A stretch of DNA of 41,079 nucleotides from contig JAEZPW010000336.1 in assembly GCA_023441255.1 (NCBI GenBank), forward strand, positions 1 through 41,079. Reading direction: 5' to 3'. The translations under genes and the position numbers were made by a program. The notes below the pieces were generated by a model. The model was not told where the DNA came from and made no database searches. It saw nothing but the letters and a program-made list of their open reading frames with translations. Shown here piece after piece: positions 33,239-41,079 of the stretch (position 1 is its first letter; each line of letters begins with the position of its first letter). The stretch is from Acidobacteriota bacterium. Lineage in GTDB: Bacteria > Acidobacteriota > Terriglobia > Terriglobales > Acidobacteriaceae.

Positions 33239-34483
33239 CTACTCCTGACGAAGGGCCTCTACAGGCGTGAGCAAGGCAGCGCGCCGCGCTGGGTACAGTC
33301 CAGCGACAATCCCGGCGAGCGCCAGGCTTCCCATGGCGAGCGCGGCCGTGGCCGGATAAATGTGAGGCAGTTCGAATCCGTCGATCGGCGGCACAAGTCC
33401 GAAGAGCTTGGTGGCGCCGTAGGCGGCCCCCAACCCAAGGGCGCCGCTAATCGCCGTAAGCATCAGCCCTTCCATAAAGAACTGGAACAGAATGCCGCGA
33501 TTGGTAGCACCCAGTGCCTTGCGGAGACCGATTTCGCGCGTGCGCTCGGTCACCGAGACCAGCATGATGTTAATGATTCCGATCGCACCCAACCCGAGTG
33601 TCACCAGGCCGACGGCTCCCAGGAAGGCATCCATCGCGTCGGAAATCTTGCCGACCATCTCGGCGGTGGCTATTGAGTCCCAGTCATCGAAGGCATCGGG
33701 CGTTTCGGGATCGAAGTTGTGATTCTTCGCGATGATGCCGCGAACTGCTTTCTTCGCCTCCTCGTGTCGCTCCCGCGTGATCGGCTGGTAGGCTACGTAC
33801 TTGATCGCATTTTCGTTGCCCTCCCCTTTCATGGGGAAGTACTTCGCCATGGTGGTATAGGGCATGATCAGCCGCATGTTTTGATCGTTATTCTGTCCGT
33901 GCCCGATCTTTCGAATAGTCCCGATGACCTGGAACGGCACGCCATTGATCAGCAACCTGCTCCCCACTGCGGGCTGGCCGGGGAACAACAGACGGACGAA
34001 CTCGCTTCCGATCACACAAACGTTGCTGCTCTGTCGTTCGTCACCCCAGTTCAGATAGCGTCCCTGGTCGATCGGCTGATAACGGATTCCATAGAACTGC
34101 GGCTCCGCTCCATCGACATACCCGTTGCTGCTGCCATAGTCGCTCACCAGGCGAAGGTCGCCGCGGTAGATCACCGGCGTCGCATTTCGCACGAATGGCG
34201 AGCTGCGGATGTCTTCATAGTCTTGGTAGTTTAAGTAATACTGGCGAGACGAAAGTTGGCTGCCTCCGACCGACGGCACCCGGCCATTGAATACCTGCAT
34301 GTAGTCTTCGCCGAAGCTCGCCAGGTTCTTCTCGGTTCCGGCACGGAACCCCTCGCCCAGTCCAACCAGTAGCAGCAGAGACCCCACTCCCCACGCAACG
34401 CCGAACATCGTCAGAAAAGAGCGAAGTTTATGCGCCCAGATGGCGCGCAAAACCTGACCGAAGCTGTCGGCAAAGCGTCTCAT
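33239..34483 (-). CDS. MacB-like ABC permease (first of a pair)
   Basis: This 414-residue paralogue of the next gene has the same order: helix near 18-40 (KLRSFLTMFGVAWGVGSLLLLVG), MacB_PCD domain, FtsX domain with LVSVTERTREIGLRKALGA and ARRAALLTPVEALRQE. The two proteins share this layout but differ in much of the periplasmic part, so they may form a heterodimer. No strong ribosome site is visible before the ATG at 34483. The missing ATPase is noted under findings. Confidence 0.9.
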   Translation of the reverse strand: MRRFADSFGQVLRAIWAHKLRSFLTMFGVAWGVGSLLLLVGLGEGFRAGTEKNLASFGEDYMQVFNGRVPSVGGSQLSSRQYYLNYQDYEDIRSSPFVRNATPVIYRGDLRLVSDYGSSNGYVDGAEPQFYGIRYQPIDQGRYLNWGDERQSSNVCVIGSEFVRLLFPGQPAVGSRLLINGVPFQVIGTIRKIGHGQNNDQNMRLIMPYTTMAKYFPMKGEGNENAIKYVAYQPITRERHEEAKKAVRGIIAKNHNFDPETPDAFDDWDSIATAEMVGKISDAMDAFLGAVGLVTLGLGAIGIINIMLVSVTERTREIGLRKALGATNRGILFQFFMEGLMLTAISGALGLGAAYGATKLFGLVPPIDGFELPHIYPATAALAMGSLALAGIVAGLYPARRAALLTPVEALRQE

Positions 34484-34710
34484 GTTGAATTCATACGAAC
34501 ATGATACGAAGACGGTTCCCTTGTGCCTCGCTGGAGCGCTAAGAGTCGAATTGCCTCATCCCAGAATGGGAATGCCGATTCGCGGGCGGCTGCAAGCGGC
34601 ATGTCTTGCACTTCTCCGAAGCATCTGCGGGCGTTGTCGATCAGATCGGCGCCGTGGTGGAAGGGAGCACCGCTGCCGTAAATACCAAGTGGGTTGCTGA
34701 GTGTGCGGCT

Positions 34711-34739
34711 AAAACGAAGAAGGCCGCCTCACGGGCGGC
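34711..34739 (-). terminator. Terminator of the tRNA pair
   Basis: On the minus strand GCCGCC (34739-34734) and GGCGGC (34728-34723) pair around a five-base loop, and the strand continues with the pyrimidine run CTTCTTCGTTTT. It lies 18 nt after the tRNA-Asp CCA end. Confidence 0.8.
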
Positions 34740-34756
34740 TCGCATCTTCATGAAAA

Positions 34757-34833
34757 TGGCGGGGACGACGAGACTCGAACTCGCGACCTCTGCCGTGACA
34801 GGGCAGCGTTCTAACCAACTGAACTACGTCCCC
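34757..34833 (-). tRNA. tRNA-Asp (anticodon GTC)
   Basis: The minus strand reads a full cloverleaf. Acceptor arms GGGGACG (34833-34827) and CGTCCCC (34767-34761) pair perfectly. The anticodon loop CTGTCAC centres on GTC (plus 34797-34799). The T-loop is GTTCGAGTC, the discriminator is G, and the CCA end is encoded (34759-34757). GUC reads Asp codons. Confidence 0.96.
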
Positions 34834-34868
34834 AGCTCGCTGCTACGCGTGCTGAAATTCTGAAGCTT

Positions 34869-34945
34869 TGGTGGGCAGTGCAGGGCTCGAACCTGCGACC
34901 TCGTGCTTGTAAGGCACGCGCTCTAACCAGCTGAGCTAACCGCCC
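34869..34945 (-). tRNA. tRNA-Val (anticodon TAC)
   Basis: Acceptor GGGCGGT (34945-34939) pairs with ACTGCCC (34879-34873) with one G-U pair. The anticodon stem CGTGC/GCACG encloses CTTACAA, giving TAC (plus 34909-34911). The T-loop is GTTCGAGCC, the discriminator is A, and CCA is encoded (34871-34869). UAC reads Val GUA and GUG. It lies 35 bp upstream of tRNA-Asp on the same strand, so both come from one transcript. Confidence 0.96.
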
Positions 34946-35147
34946 GTCGCACGACCGCATTATTCCCGCAGCCGTCACCGGCCGTCTGAGGCCTGCATTG
35001 CTCGCTTCCATTGCAGTATACGCAAGCCTGCAAAAGTCCGTCAACCAACGAATTGCCGTCGAAATGCCATGTAAACAGAAGTGGTTAAGCCAGTCGTCGA
35101 TAAGGCCAAATACTACCAGTAGATCGGTTGCAGACGCCGGTGGGCTA

Positions 35148-35178
35148 CTTTTCGCGCCTGTTGGGGCATCTTTTCGCG
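35148..35178 (+). promoter_or_regulatory. Direct repeat CTTTTCGCG upstream of the response regulator
   Basis: CTTTTCGCG occurs at 35148-35156 and again at 35170-35178, 22 bp apart, about two helical turns. This spacing suits a dimeric DNA-binding protein. The repeat ends 64 bp before the GTG start of the response regulator. No -35/-10 pair was found. Confidence 0.4.
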
Positions 35179-35242
35179 TCCTTTGGGAAACAAAACGTTA
35201 CGTCCGCGCTCTGGCGCCAATCTCAAACTACGGGAGCGCCCC

Positions 35243-35632
35243 GTGAAGGCCATACTCTTCGTCGACGATCATGAGGTGCTCGCTCGCCTTAGTTGCGAAA
35301 TCCTTGAAATGCAAGGTTATCGTGCCGTGTCTGCCTACAATGCGGCGGACGCCTTGCAGAAATTCGAAAAAGAAAAGTTCGACATACTGGTTACCGATTT
35401 CCGTATGGACGGCATGAACGGCGTCGAACTGGCGAAGCAGATCCGGTCCAAAAACCCTGAGATCCCCGTCATCATAGTCACTGGCTACGGCCCCATTGAG
35501 GGCGACAAAGATGTAAACGCCTGTCTCGCCAAGGACGAACTGTTTCCGTCTCTGCTAGAGAAGATCAAGATGTTCCTGGGTGAGGCCGAGGAGCGAGAAG
35601 GCGAGCCGGTCGAACTCAAGACTGGATCCTAG
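35243..35632 (+). CDS. Single-domain response regulator (CheY-like receiver)
   Basis: This 129-residue protein is a lone receiver domain. The acidic pair D8-D9 (LFVDDHEV), phospho-acceptor D52 (LVTDFRMDG), T80 (IIVTGYG) and K97 (CLAKDEL) are all present. No output domain follows; only a short acidic tail. GTG at 35243 is chosen because GGGAG (35232-35236) lies six bases ahead; the frame is open from 35183. No kinase gene is nearby, so the partner is elsewhere. It probably signals by protein contact, as CheY or SpoOF-type regulators do. Confidence 0.88.
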   Translation: MKAILFVDDHEVLARLSCEILEMQGYRAVSAYNAADALQKFEKEKFDILVTDFRMDGMNGVELAKQIRSKNPEIPVIIVTGYGPIEGDKDVNACLAKDELFPSLLEKIKMFLGEAEEREGEPVELKTGS

Positions 35633-35739
35633 AATCCCGCGCATCAATTTGTGGCCCCGCTGGCGTGATCCCTGGCGCTTCGCTCGCATCGTTCTGAATA
35701 CATACACAGTTGTGGTCTGCGCGTTTGCTACACTGTCGC

Positions 35740-36612
35740 GTGCGCCGACTCATCATCAATGCCGACGACCTGGGTCTCACCGAGGGAGTGAACCGCGGCA
35801 TTTTCGACTGCATTCAGCGAGGTGTGGTGACCTCGGCAACGCTGATGGCGAACGGCCGGTCCGTACAGGCCGCCATTGCTCGGTGCAAAGAATTCCGCAG
35901 AGAGTCTGCCAGCTTCGGATGTCACACCGTTCTGGCCGACGGCGCTCCTGTATCTCCGCCCGATCGCGTGCGGAGCCTGCTTGCAGGTTCAGACTCGTTT
36001 CCTTCCGGCTTCGGATCAGTGGCCGTGGCTTCATGGCGAGGGCGGAGCAATCCCGCCGAAGTGGAACGCGAAGTAACCGCGCAGATAACGCTTCTGCAGG
36101 ACAGCGGCATCACTGTTTCGCACGTCGATTCGCATAAGCATGTCCACTTGCTTCCCCGGGTGCTGCGACCGCTGTTGCGCGCGGCGCGAGCGTGTGGCGT
36201 GCGGGCGGTTCGCAACCCTTTCGCGCCCGTAAAGCCTCTCGCATTTGCCCATCTCGCGCGCCGGCCACACCTCTGGAAGCGCTACTCCGAAGTGAAGGTG
36301 CTCCGATCCCTTTCCGCAGGCTTTCGCCAGTGTGTCGAACGAGAGGGCATGGTTACAGCGGATGGGACGTTCGGCATTGTCGCAACCGGCGCTCTCGATG
36401 TGGCGCTGTTCGAAGCGATTGTCGGATCTATACCGGAAGGTACCTGGGAACTGTGCTGCCACCCGGGCTACAACGACGCCGATCTTACGGCCGTAAAGAC
36501 CAGGTTACGTGCGTCGCGCGTAAAAGAACTCGAGGTGTTTACGTCCGATGCCGCTCGTGACATCCTCTGCAAGCACGGTGTCCAGTTGATCTCGTATTGG
36601 GACTTGCAGTGA
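35740..36612 (+). CDS. ChbG/YdjC-family carbohydrate deacetylase
   Basis: This 290-residue protein opens with MRRLIINADDLGLTEGVN; D10 of NADD and the histidines H132 and H134 of HVDSHKHVH are the metal ligands of YdjC-type deacetylases, which remove acetyl from N-acetyl sugars. CHPGYND closes the active site. The GTG at 35740 begins the protein exactly at the conserved motif; the frame is open from 35710. It resembles HpnK of hopanoid clusters, but no hopanoid genes are present. bshA follows 82 bp later, which raises a possible link (see findings). No ribosome site is clear, so it may be leaderless. Confidence 0.88.
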   Translation: MRRLIINADDLGLTEGVNRGIFDCIQRGVVTSATLMANGRSVQAAIARCKEFRRESASFGCHTVLADGAPVSPPDRVRSLLAGSDSFPSGFGSVAVASWRGRSNPAEVEREVTAQITLLQDSGITVSHVDSHKHVHLLPRVLRPLLRAARACGVRAVRNPFAPVKPLAFAHLARRPHLWKRYSEVKVLRSLSAGFRQCVEREGMVTADGTFGIVATGALDVALFEAIVGSIPEGTWELCCHPGYNDADLTAVKTRLRASRVKELEVFTSDAARDILCKHGVQLISYWDLQ

Positions 36613-36693
36613 GTCGTTGCCGGGCCCTCGTAATCGAATACTCAATCGTTGTTTAGTTGAAAACCGAATCGGTTTCTGTCGAGTAAGCGGAAC

Positions 36694-37833
36694 ATGAATA
36701 TCGGCATCACATGTTATCCCACATATGGCGGCAGTGGCGTGGTCGCTACCGAACTGGGCATCGAACTGGCGGCGCGCGGCCACCAGGTCCACTTCATCAC
36801 CTACGCTCCACCTTTCCGGTTGACGGAGTTGTACCAGAACATTCACTACCACGAAGTTGAGGTGTCGCAATATCCGCTGTTCGAATACCCGCCATACGAT
36901 CTCGCGCTCGCCACGCGGATGGCAGAAGTCGCCGAAATCTACGATCTCGACCTGCTGCACGTTCACTACGCTATTCCGCATTCCACGAGCGCACTGCTTG
37001 CCCGCCAGATGCTCGCAGCAGCACCCGGCCGAAAGCGATTGCCGTTCGTAACAACGCTGCATGGAACGGACATAACGATCGTCGGTCAGGACCGTTCCTA
37101 TCTTCCGGTCACACGTTTTTCGATAGAGCAGAGCGACGGAGTTACATCCATCTCCAATTACCTGCGCGAACGCACCATCCAGGAGTTCGATATCCAGCGA
37201 CCGATTCAGGTGATCTGGAATTTCGTGAACTGCGATCTTTACCAGCGTGACGTAGACTCGCTGCGCCGGCGGCGCGAGTTCGTCAACGAAGGTGAACGCT
37301 TGCTGCTGCATCTCTCGAACTTCCGCCCCGTCAAGCGCGTTCCGGACGTGATTGAAATTTTCGACCGCGTGCAGAAGGTGGTCCCCTCAAAGCTGCTGCT
37401 GGTCGGCGATGGTCCCGACCGCTCGGCCGCCGAATGGCTGGTTGCGAAAAAGAACATTCGTGACCGCGTCATCTTTCTCGGCAAGCAGGACCGCGTGAAT
37501 GAAAAGCTGGCGATGGCGGATGTCCTGCTGATGCCGAGCGAGTTGGAATCGTTCGGACTTGCCGCCCTTGAGGGAATGGCATGCGAGGTGGTTCCCGTCG
37601 CGACCCGCGTCGGTGGAGTACCCGAAGTGGTCGAGGATGGCGTAACGGGCTTTCTCGCCTCCGTTGGAGACGTTGAAGGAATGGCTCAAAGTGCTATTGA
37701 TGTCCTGTCGGATGAAGCCAAACTGCGAGGGATGGGGAAGCAGGCGCGGCGTTCGGCCCAGGCACGCTTCTGTGCCAGCAAGATCATCCCCGAATACGAG
37801 AATTACTATCGGTCTGTCATCGACCAGGCCTAA
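36694..37833 (+). CDS. bshA: N-acetyl-alpha-D-glucosaminyl L-malate synthase BshA
   Basis: This 379-residue GT4 glycosyltransferase makes the first intermediate of bacillithiol from UDP-GlcNAc and L-malate in the cytoplasm. The opening MNIGITCYPTYGGSGVVATELG is diagnostic for BshA. VHYAIPHSTSA, VTTLHGTDITIVG, ISNYLRE and LSNFRPVKR mark family blocks. The GT4 motif ESFGLAALEGMACEVVP is intact. GCGGAA lies before the ATG. A neighbouring LmbE-type deacetylase (BshB) would be expected and is not present, but a YdjC-type deacetylase lies upstream. Bacillithiol is the low-molecular-weight thiol of Firmicutes, Deinococcus, Bacteroidetes and some Acidobacteriota. Confidence 0.93.
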   Translation: MNIGITCYPTYGGSGVVATELGIELAARGHQVHFITYAPPFRLTELYQNIHYHEVEVSQYPLFEYPPYDLALATRMAEVAEIYDLDLLHVHYAIPHSTSALLARQMLAAAPGRKRLPFVTTLHGTDITIVGQDRSYLPVTRFSIEQSDGVTSISNYLRERTIQEFDIQRPIQVIWNFVNCDLYQRDVDSLRRRREFVNEGERLLLHLSNFRPVKRVPDVIEIFDRVQKVVPSKLLLVGDGPDRSAAEWLVAKKNIRDRVIFLGKQDRVNEKLAMADVLLMPSELESFGLAALEGMACEVVPVATRVGGVPEVVEDGVTGFLASVGDVEGMAQSAIDVLSDEAKLRGMGKQARRSAQARFCASKIIPEYENYYRSVIDQA

Positions 37834-37906
37834 GGTCTTCTGCCGGGCAGTGAACGCAACTCAGGCATAGTAAGCTGAACGAAAAAGCGAGCCATCGCGC
37901 GTGATC

Positions 37907-37934
37907 GGCACCTCGGTGCCTTGGTCGGGGGACC
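37907..37934 (+). promoter_or_regulatory. Hairpins overlapping the ribosome site of the GT4 gene
   Basis: GGCAC-CTCG-GTGCC (37908-37919 region, arms extending to 37907-37920) is followed by GGTC-GGGG-GACC (37923-37934). The G-rich ribosome site GGGGGA lies in the second hairpin, four bases ahead of the TTG at 37938. It may damp translation or stop upstream transcription. Confidence 0.35.
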
Positions 37935-37937
37935 GGT

Positions 37938-39170
37938 TTGAACAAATTCGTAGCGCAGACGATACCGATTAACGACCTCGCGAGAACTCCACAAGTGCGC
38001 GACCTCAGCCTGATGTTCGTAGCTGGATCGATGTCTACGAAGAGCAGCGGGCCTTATCTATCACTGCTCCAGACGGCCCAACAGTTGCAAAAGCGAGGAC
38101 ACCACATCAGTGTCTTGGGAACGCGTGAACTGCGCGAGAGTGGCACACCTCTGGAGTGGCAGGCGTTCGATTCACGTATTTTCCCGAAACTTGGACCGGC
38201 GTCGCTCCACTTCGGCCTTGGCGTCACGCGATGGCTGCGGCACGTCCGGCCAGCCATAGACGTGATGAGCCTCGAAGGCGTATGGCTACACATCGGAGCG
38301 AGCGTCGCGCGATGGTGTGTGGAGAACAAGATCCCTTACGTCATCACGGCGCATGGCAACTTCAATCCGGTTGCGCTTGCCATATCCAGTTGGAAGAAAC
38401 GTATCGCGCTGAAAACGTTCGCTGGCAAGCTGTTGAGAGATGCCGCCTGTTTCCACGCCTTGAACGCCGCCGAACACCGAGCGATCAGAGACTACGGGCT
38501 GAAGCAGCCGGTGTTCATCGTTCCGAACGGCATCGAGATTCCTGACGAAACTCCGATGCCCATCCCGGACACGATCCAACAGCATTGCGCCGGACGCCGT
38601 ATTTGCCTCTATCTCGGTCGCCTGCACCCAATCAAGGGATTGGACCGCCTGTTGAATGCGTGGTCCGTCGTGCGACCGGGGGCAGAGTGGCAACTTGTGC
38701 TGGCCGGAGGAGATGCCGACGGCTATCTCCCGCAGCTTCGCTGTATCGTTCGCGAAAAGCATTTGGCGGACTCAGTCAGCTTTGTGGGTTACGTCGACGG
38801 CGAGACCAAAGCCGCATGGTTGCGAATAGCCGATTTCTTCGTCCTGCCATCACACAGCGAGGGCATGCCGATGGCTGCTCTTGAGGCACTTTCGTATGGC
38901 ACTCCCGCACTGCTGACCGATGCCTGTAACCTCCAGCAGGCCGCCACGGCAGGCGGCGCAATGATTGTGCCGTCTAGCGAGCAGGGAATCCGAGACGGGC
39001 TATCGGAGATGACAAGCAAAACCCGGCAGGAGCTTTTGGCGATGGGACGGCTGGGGCGCTGCTTCGCGCAGGCGGAATACGACTGGTCAGCGATATGCTG
39101 CAGGTTGGAAAGCGTTTATGCATGGATCGCCGGAAACGGCGACCGGCCGGAGTGCGTCCTTTTGCAATAG
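37938..39170 (+). CDS. Glycosyltransferase family 4 protein
   Basis: This protein of about 410 residues is a GT-B fold glycosyltransferase. The N-terminal half starts LMFVAGSMSTKSSGPYLSLL, the donor half begins ICLYLGRLHPIKGLDRLLNA and contains LPSHSEGMPMAALEALSYGTPALLT, the retaining GT4 E-x7-E-type motif. The start is unsure: TTG at 37938 has GGGGGA ahead, but GTG 37995 or ATG 38013 place the start directly before the conserved FVAGS strand. It is followed by two more glycosyltransferases, which suggests a surface-polysaccharide locus running off the window. Confidence 0.85.
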   Translation: MNKFVAQTIPINDLARTPQVRDLSLMFVAGSMSTKSSGPYLSLLQTAQQLQKRGHHISVLGTRELRESGTPLEWQAFDSRIFPKLGPASLHFGLGVTRWLRHVRPAIDVMSLEGVWLHIGASVARWCVENKIPYVITAHGNFNPVALAISSWKKRIALKTFAGKLLRDAACFHALNAAEHRAIRDYGLKQPVFIVPNGIEIPDETPMPIPDTIQQHCAGRRICLYLGRLHPIKGLDRLLNAWSVVRPGAEWQLVLAGGDADGYLPQLRCIVREKHLADSVSFVGYVDGETKAAWLRIADFFVLPSHSEGMPMAALEALSYGTPALLTDACNLQQAATAGGAMIVPSSEQGIRDGLSEMTSKTRQELLAMGRLGRCFAQAEYDWSAICCRLESVYAWIAGNGDRPECVLLQ

Positions 39171-39365
39171 CTCCGGGCCCGCTTTCAACGAGGCTGCGCT
39201 TGCTTGCGAACAATCCCGCAGCTTAGAATCCGGTAAAGCGCTTCAATTAAAAGCCGATGTGGTCAGAGTCGGAGTATTGCTGGCAGCCAGGTTATAGCAG
39301 TGGATCTCTTCGCAATCGGGTCAAACTTACCCGCTCGGGTTGGAATCGGGAAAGGCGGTGTCAAA

Positions 39366-40163
39366 GTGGGCATATGTTGCTTCATTTTGGCAAAAAACGA
39401 AGAGGTGAATATCGCCCGTTGTCTGACTGCGTTACGAGCCTGCGGGACCCACACCGTCGTTCTAGACTCTCATTCAAGTGACGACACCGCCGAAATAGCT
39501 CGCCGCTTCGGCGCGGAAGTACGGACGTACGACTACACCACCCACGTTGAAGCGCTGCAGTACATCTGCGAGCAGTCCACCCGCCCGGAAGATTTCGTTA
39601 TGGTGCTTGACGCCGACATGCAGGTGTCGCCGGAGCTCGTGAACGAGGCGACCGAGCTGCTGCAATCGGGCAAAGTGGACGCTGTCAGCGCGCCGGTCCT
39701 GATGTACTGGGAAGGCAAGCCGTTGCCGTACGGGTCCATGTACCCGCCCAAGCCTTTCATGTTCCGCGGCGGCAAGCACTATTTTGAAGCTGTCGGGCAC
39801 GGCGAACAGCTCATGGCATGGGTGAAAGTAGCGGTTACGAAGAACACCCTCATTCACAACGATCTGAAGCCTCTCGGCGTGTACCTCGACACTCAATGCC
39901 GGTACTGCAACAACTGGCTCAAACGTTCCGCCGCCGGACAGAGCACCGTTCGGGACAAATTGCGCAAGACTCCGCTCATCCTCTTCGCGGCTCCTTTGTA
40001 CTCCTACATTTTGAAGCTCGGTTTCCTGAGCGGCAGAGCCGGGTTGGGGTATGCCCTTGATCGACTCATCGCGGAAGCGATCAAGTACCGGCAATCACTA
40101 GCCATGAAGGTCAATCCAGAAGTCTCGCCCGACTGCCGTGCAGGGCGGGCTGCATGCGAATGA
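39366..40163 (+). CDS. Glycosyltransferase family 2 protein
   Basis: This protein of about 265 residues has the GT2 start VGICCFILAKNEEVNIARCL, TVVLDSHSSDDTAEIAR and the DxD metal motif VLDADMQ, as in WaaE/KdtX-like lipopolysaccharide core enzymes. It ends near a hydrophobic segment (LILFAAPLYSYILKLGF). The frame opens at a GTG at 39300, but the GTG at 39366 has AAAGGCGG ahead and begins at the conserved strand, so it is preferred. It lies between GT4 and a CgeB-like glycosyltransferase. Confidence 0.85.
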   Translation: MGICCFILAKNEEVNIARCLTALRACGTHTVVLDSHSSDDTAEIARRFGAEVRTYDYTTHVEALQYICEQSTRPEDFVMVLDADMQVSPELVNEATELLQSGKVDAVSAPVLMYWEGKPLPYGSMYPPKPFMFRGGKHYFEAVGHGEQLMAWVKVAVTKNTLIHNDLKPLGVYLDTQCRYCNNWLKRSAAGQSTVRDKLRKTPLILFAAPLYSYILKLGFLSGRAGLGYALDRLIAEAIKYRQSLAMKVNPEVSPDCRAGRAACE

Positions 40164-40409
40164 GAATGTCCGAGCGTGACGTGGGTGATTGCCATCTGGC
40201 ACGCGTCGGGGATGTGTCTCCGAGCCGAAAAATGTGCTAAAGGAATCCTTACGTATCATTGTTCCAGGCGATCTGAACCTATACACTAAAACGTGAGTTT
40301 CCGCTCAGAAACACTGGCCTGTTTGCGTTGGGCGCTTCGACAACGACTTATCGCGGCTTAGTTCTCGTTCGTGCGGTGCTTCAATTCTTCTTCCCAGTTC
40401 AGGAGTTCG
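40164..40409. other. Intergenic spacer before the last gene
   Basis: This 246-bp spacer contains no supported gene. A strong ribosome site AGGAG (40401-40405) ends it. No terminator with a U tract was seen after the GT2 gene. Confidence 0.5.
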
Positions 40410-41079
40410 ATGTACGCCGATGCGCTCAAACGGCCACTGAAAAAGGTCAGCTGGATCTATTCAGTTAATGCAGCGTTCAAGGCCCGAAGCGTTCGAAGAG
40501 CTTACGAGCACACGCTGGCTGCCTATTCCAAGAAACAGGTCGCAGGAACGGCTGAAGAACTCCTGGCCTCACGAAAGAGCACAACTCTAAAACGCATCCA
40601 GAATCTTGAACGTACGCCCGGAATCTTTTACGTGGGCACGGATGAGCTTCAGGATCGAAGTGGAATTCTGCAGGCGCTTTCGCAACTGGGGCAGCTGAAC
40701 TGGCTTACCCAGCCCGGCGGCAAGTACGGACAGTTGCTCAACGCTCCTCGAGCTGCGCGCCAAAAAATCAACGGTGAGCAGTTACTCGCAATGTTCGAGA
40801 AACTCGACCGCGATGGCGTCCCACCGGATCTCTTGTTTGGACAAATGCAGGCCGGCTGGATCCCCGGCCGTGTCCTGGACGAAATCCGCAAACGCTATGG
40901 CACTCTCGTAGTCAACGTCAGCATGGACGATCGGCACCAGTATTTCGGTACGCGGGAGGCCGGCGAGTGGGGAGGAACCTACGGGCTGATCCCGCATGTC
41001 GACCTCGTCTTGACCGCAGCACCGGAGTGCGTGGACTGGTACTTGAAGGAAGGCTGCCCGGCACTGTTCTTTCCCGAAG
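40410..41079 (+). CDS. CgeB-like glycosyltransferase, truncated by the window end
   Basis: The ATG at 40410, with AGGAG four bases ahead, opens a frame of 223 codons that runs past the window edge without a stop. The visible part reads MYADALKRPLKKVSWIYSV, then PGIFYVGTDELQDRSG, DLLFGQMQAGWIPGRVLDEIR and VDLVLTAAPECVDWYLKEGC. The pattern of VSMDDRHQYFG followed by a stretch ending with a peptide wall of PECVDWY and PALFFPE is that of CgeB/DUF3880-type glycosyltransferases. The C-terminal half is missing because of the window, not a mutation. It continues the glycan cluster. Confidence 0.7.
   Translation, partial: MYADALKRPLKKVSWIYSVNAAFKARSVRRAYEHTLAAYSKKQVAGTAEELLASRKSTTLKRIQNLERTPGIFYVGTDELQDRSGILQALSQLGQLNWLTQPGGKYGQLLNAPRAARQKINGEQLLAMFEKLDRDGVPPDLLFGQMQAGWIPGRVLDEIRKRYGTLVVNVSMDDRHQYFGTREAGEWGGTYGLIPHVDLVLTAAPECVDWYLKEGCPALFFPE

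Noticed and set aside
32312..33676. A 454-codon plus-strand frame over both permeases
   Set aside because: Antisense to two convincing MacB-type proteins and spanning the junction between them.
34606..34863. A plus-strand frame containing TRLELATSAV
   Set aside because: This is the well-known artefact made by translating the antisense of a tRNA gene; here it crosses tRNA-Asp.

Overview
The window reads like a chromosomal segment of a GC-rich, soil-type Acidobacteriota (Terriglobia/Koribacter-like) bacterium. This is inferred from the mix of genes: a sigma-54-type pilin locus, secreted peptidases (M3, S46, a metzincin), GH127 and GH-A-type glycosidases, MacB-like permeases without an ATPase, bacillithiol synthesis (BshA), TPR lipoproteins with proline/alanine-rich linkers, and REP-like palindromes ending in TTCA, GTCA or TTCG loops. 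No phage, plasmid, CRISPR or transposase genes were seen, so the window is mostly core and niche genome.

Layout. 1-4185: type IV pilin gene behind a sigma-54 promoter with three upstream palindromes, followed by a tightly coupled run of ABC ATPase, ABC permease, TPR lipoprotein and LolA-like carrier. This resembles the pilA-pilGHI arrangement of Myxococcus. 4334-10398: large TPR lipoprotein, zinc alcohol dehydrogenase, secreted M3 peptidase. 10450-15784: accessory-looking stretch with two REP-like elements, a membrane protein, a SemiSWEET-like protein with PD in place of PQ, a RibD/DHFR-fold reductase, several small secreted or membrane proteins separated by a shared repeat, and about 1 kb without a gene. 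15785-17911: S46 dipeptidyl-peptidase gene split by one in-frame amber codon. 18143-20476: cysteine desulfurase plus MnmA, a tRNA thiolation pair. 20580-22377 (minus): DUF948, YtxH and an SDR. 22719-25196: TPR protein with a clear terminator, then a secreted GH-A-like glycosidase. 25261-29794: three ATGA-coupled genes for an exported protein, a metzincin and a putative-Ig lipoprotein. 30019-31944: Tat-exported GH127. 31982-34483 (minus): two MacB-like permeases. 34757-34945 (minus): tRNA-Asp and tRNA-Val. 35243-41079: single-domain response regulator, ChbG/YdjC-type deacetylase, BshA, then three glycosyltransferases, the last cut by the window edge.

How the genes work together. The first block is probably a pilus assembly and export unit under two-component/sigma-54 control. 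The middle holds scavenging functions (peptidases and glycosidases exported to the periplasm or outside) and a tRNA modification pair. The last block holds thiol synthesis and the start of a surface-glycan locus. The observations most worth checking are the sigma-54/triple-palindrome pilin promoter with its coupled ABC operon, the amber-interrupted S46 peptidase, the coupled metzincin/Ig-lipoprotein operon, the repeat-punctuated small-gene island at 13.3-14.85 kb, and the PD SemiSWEET.
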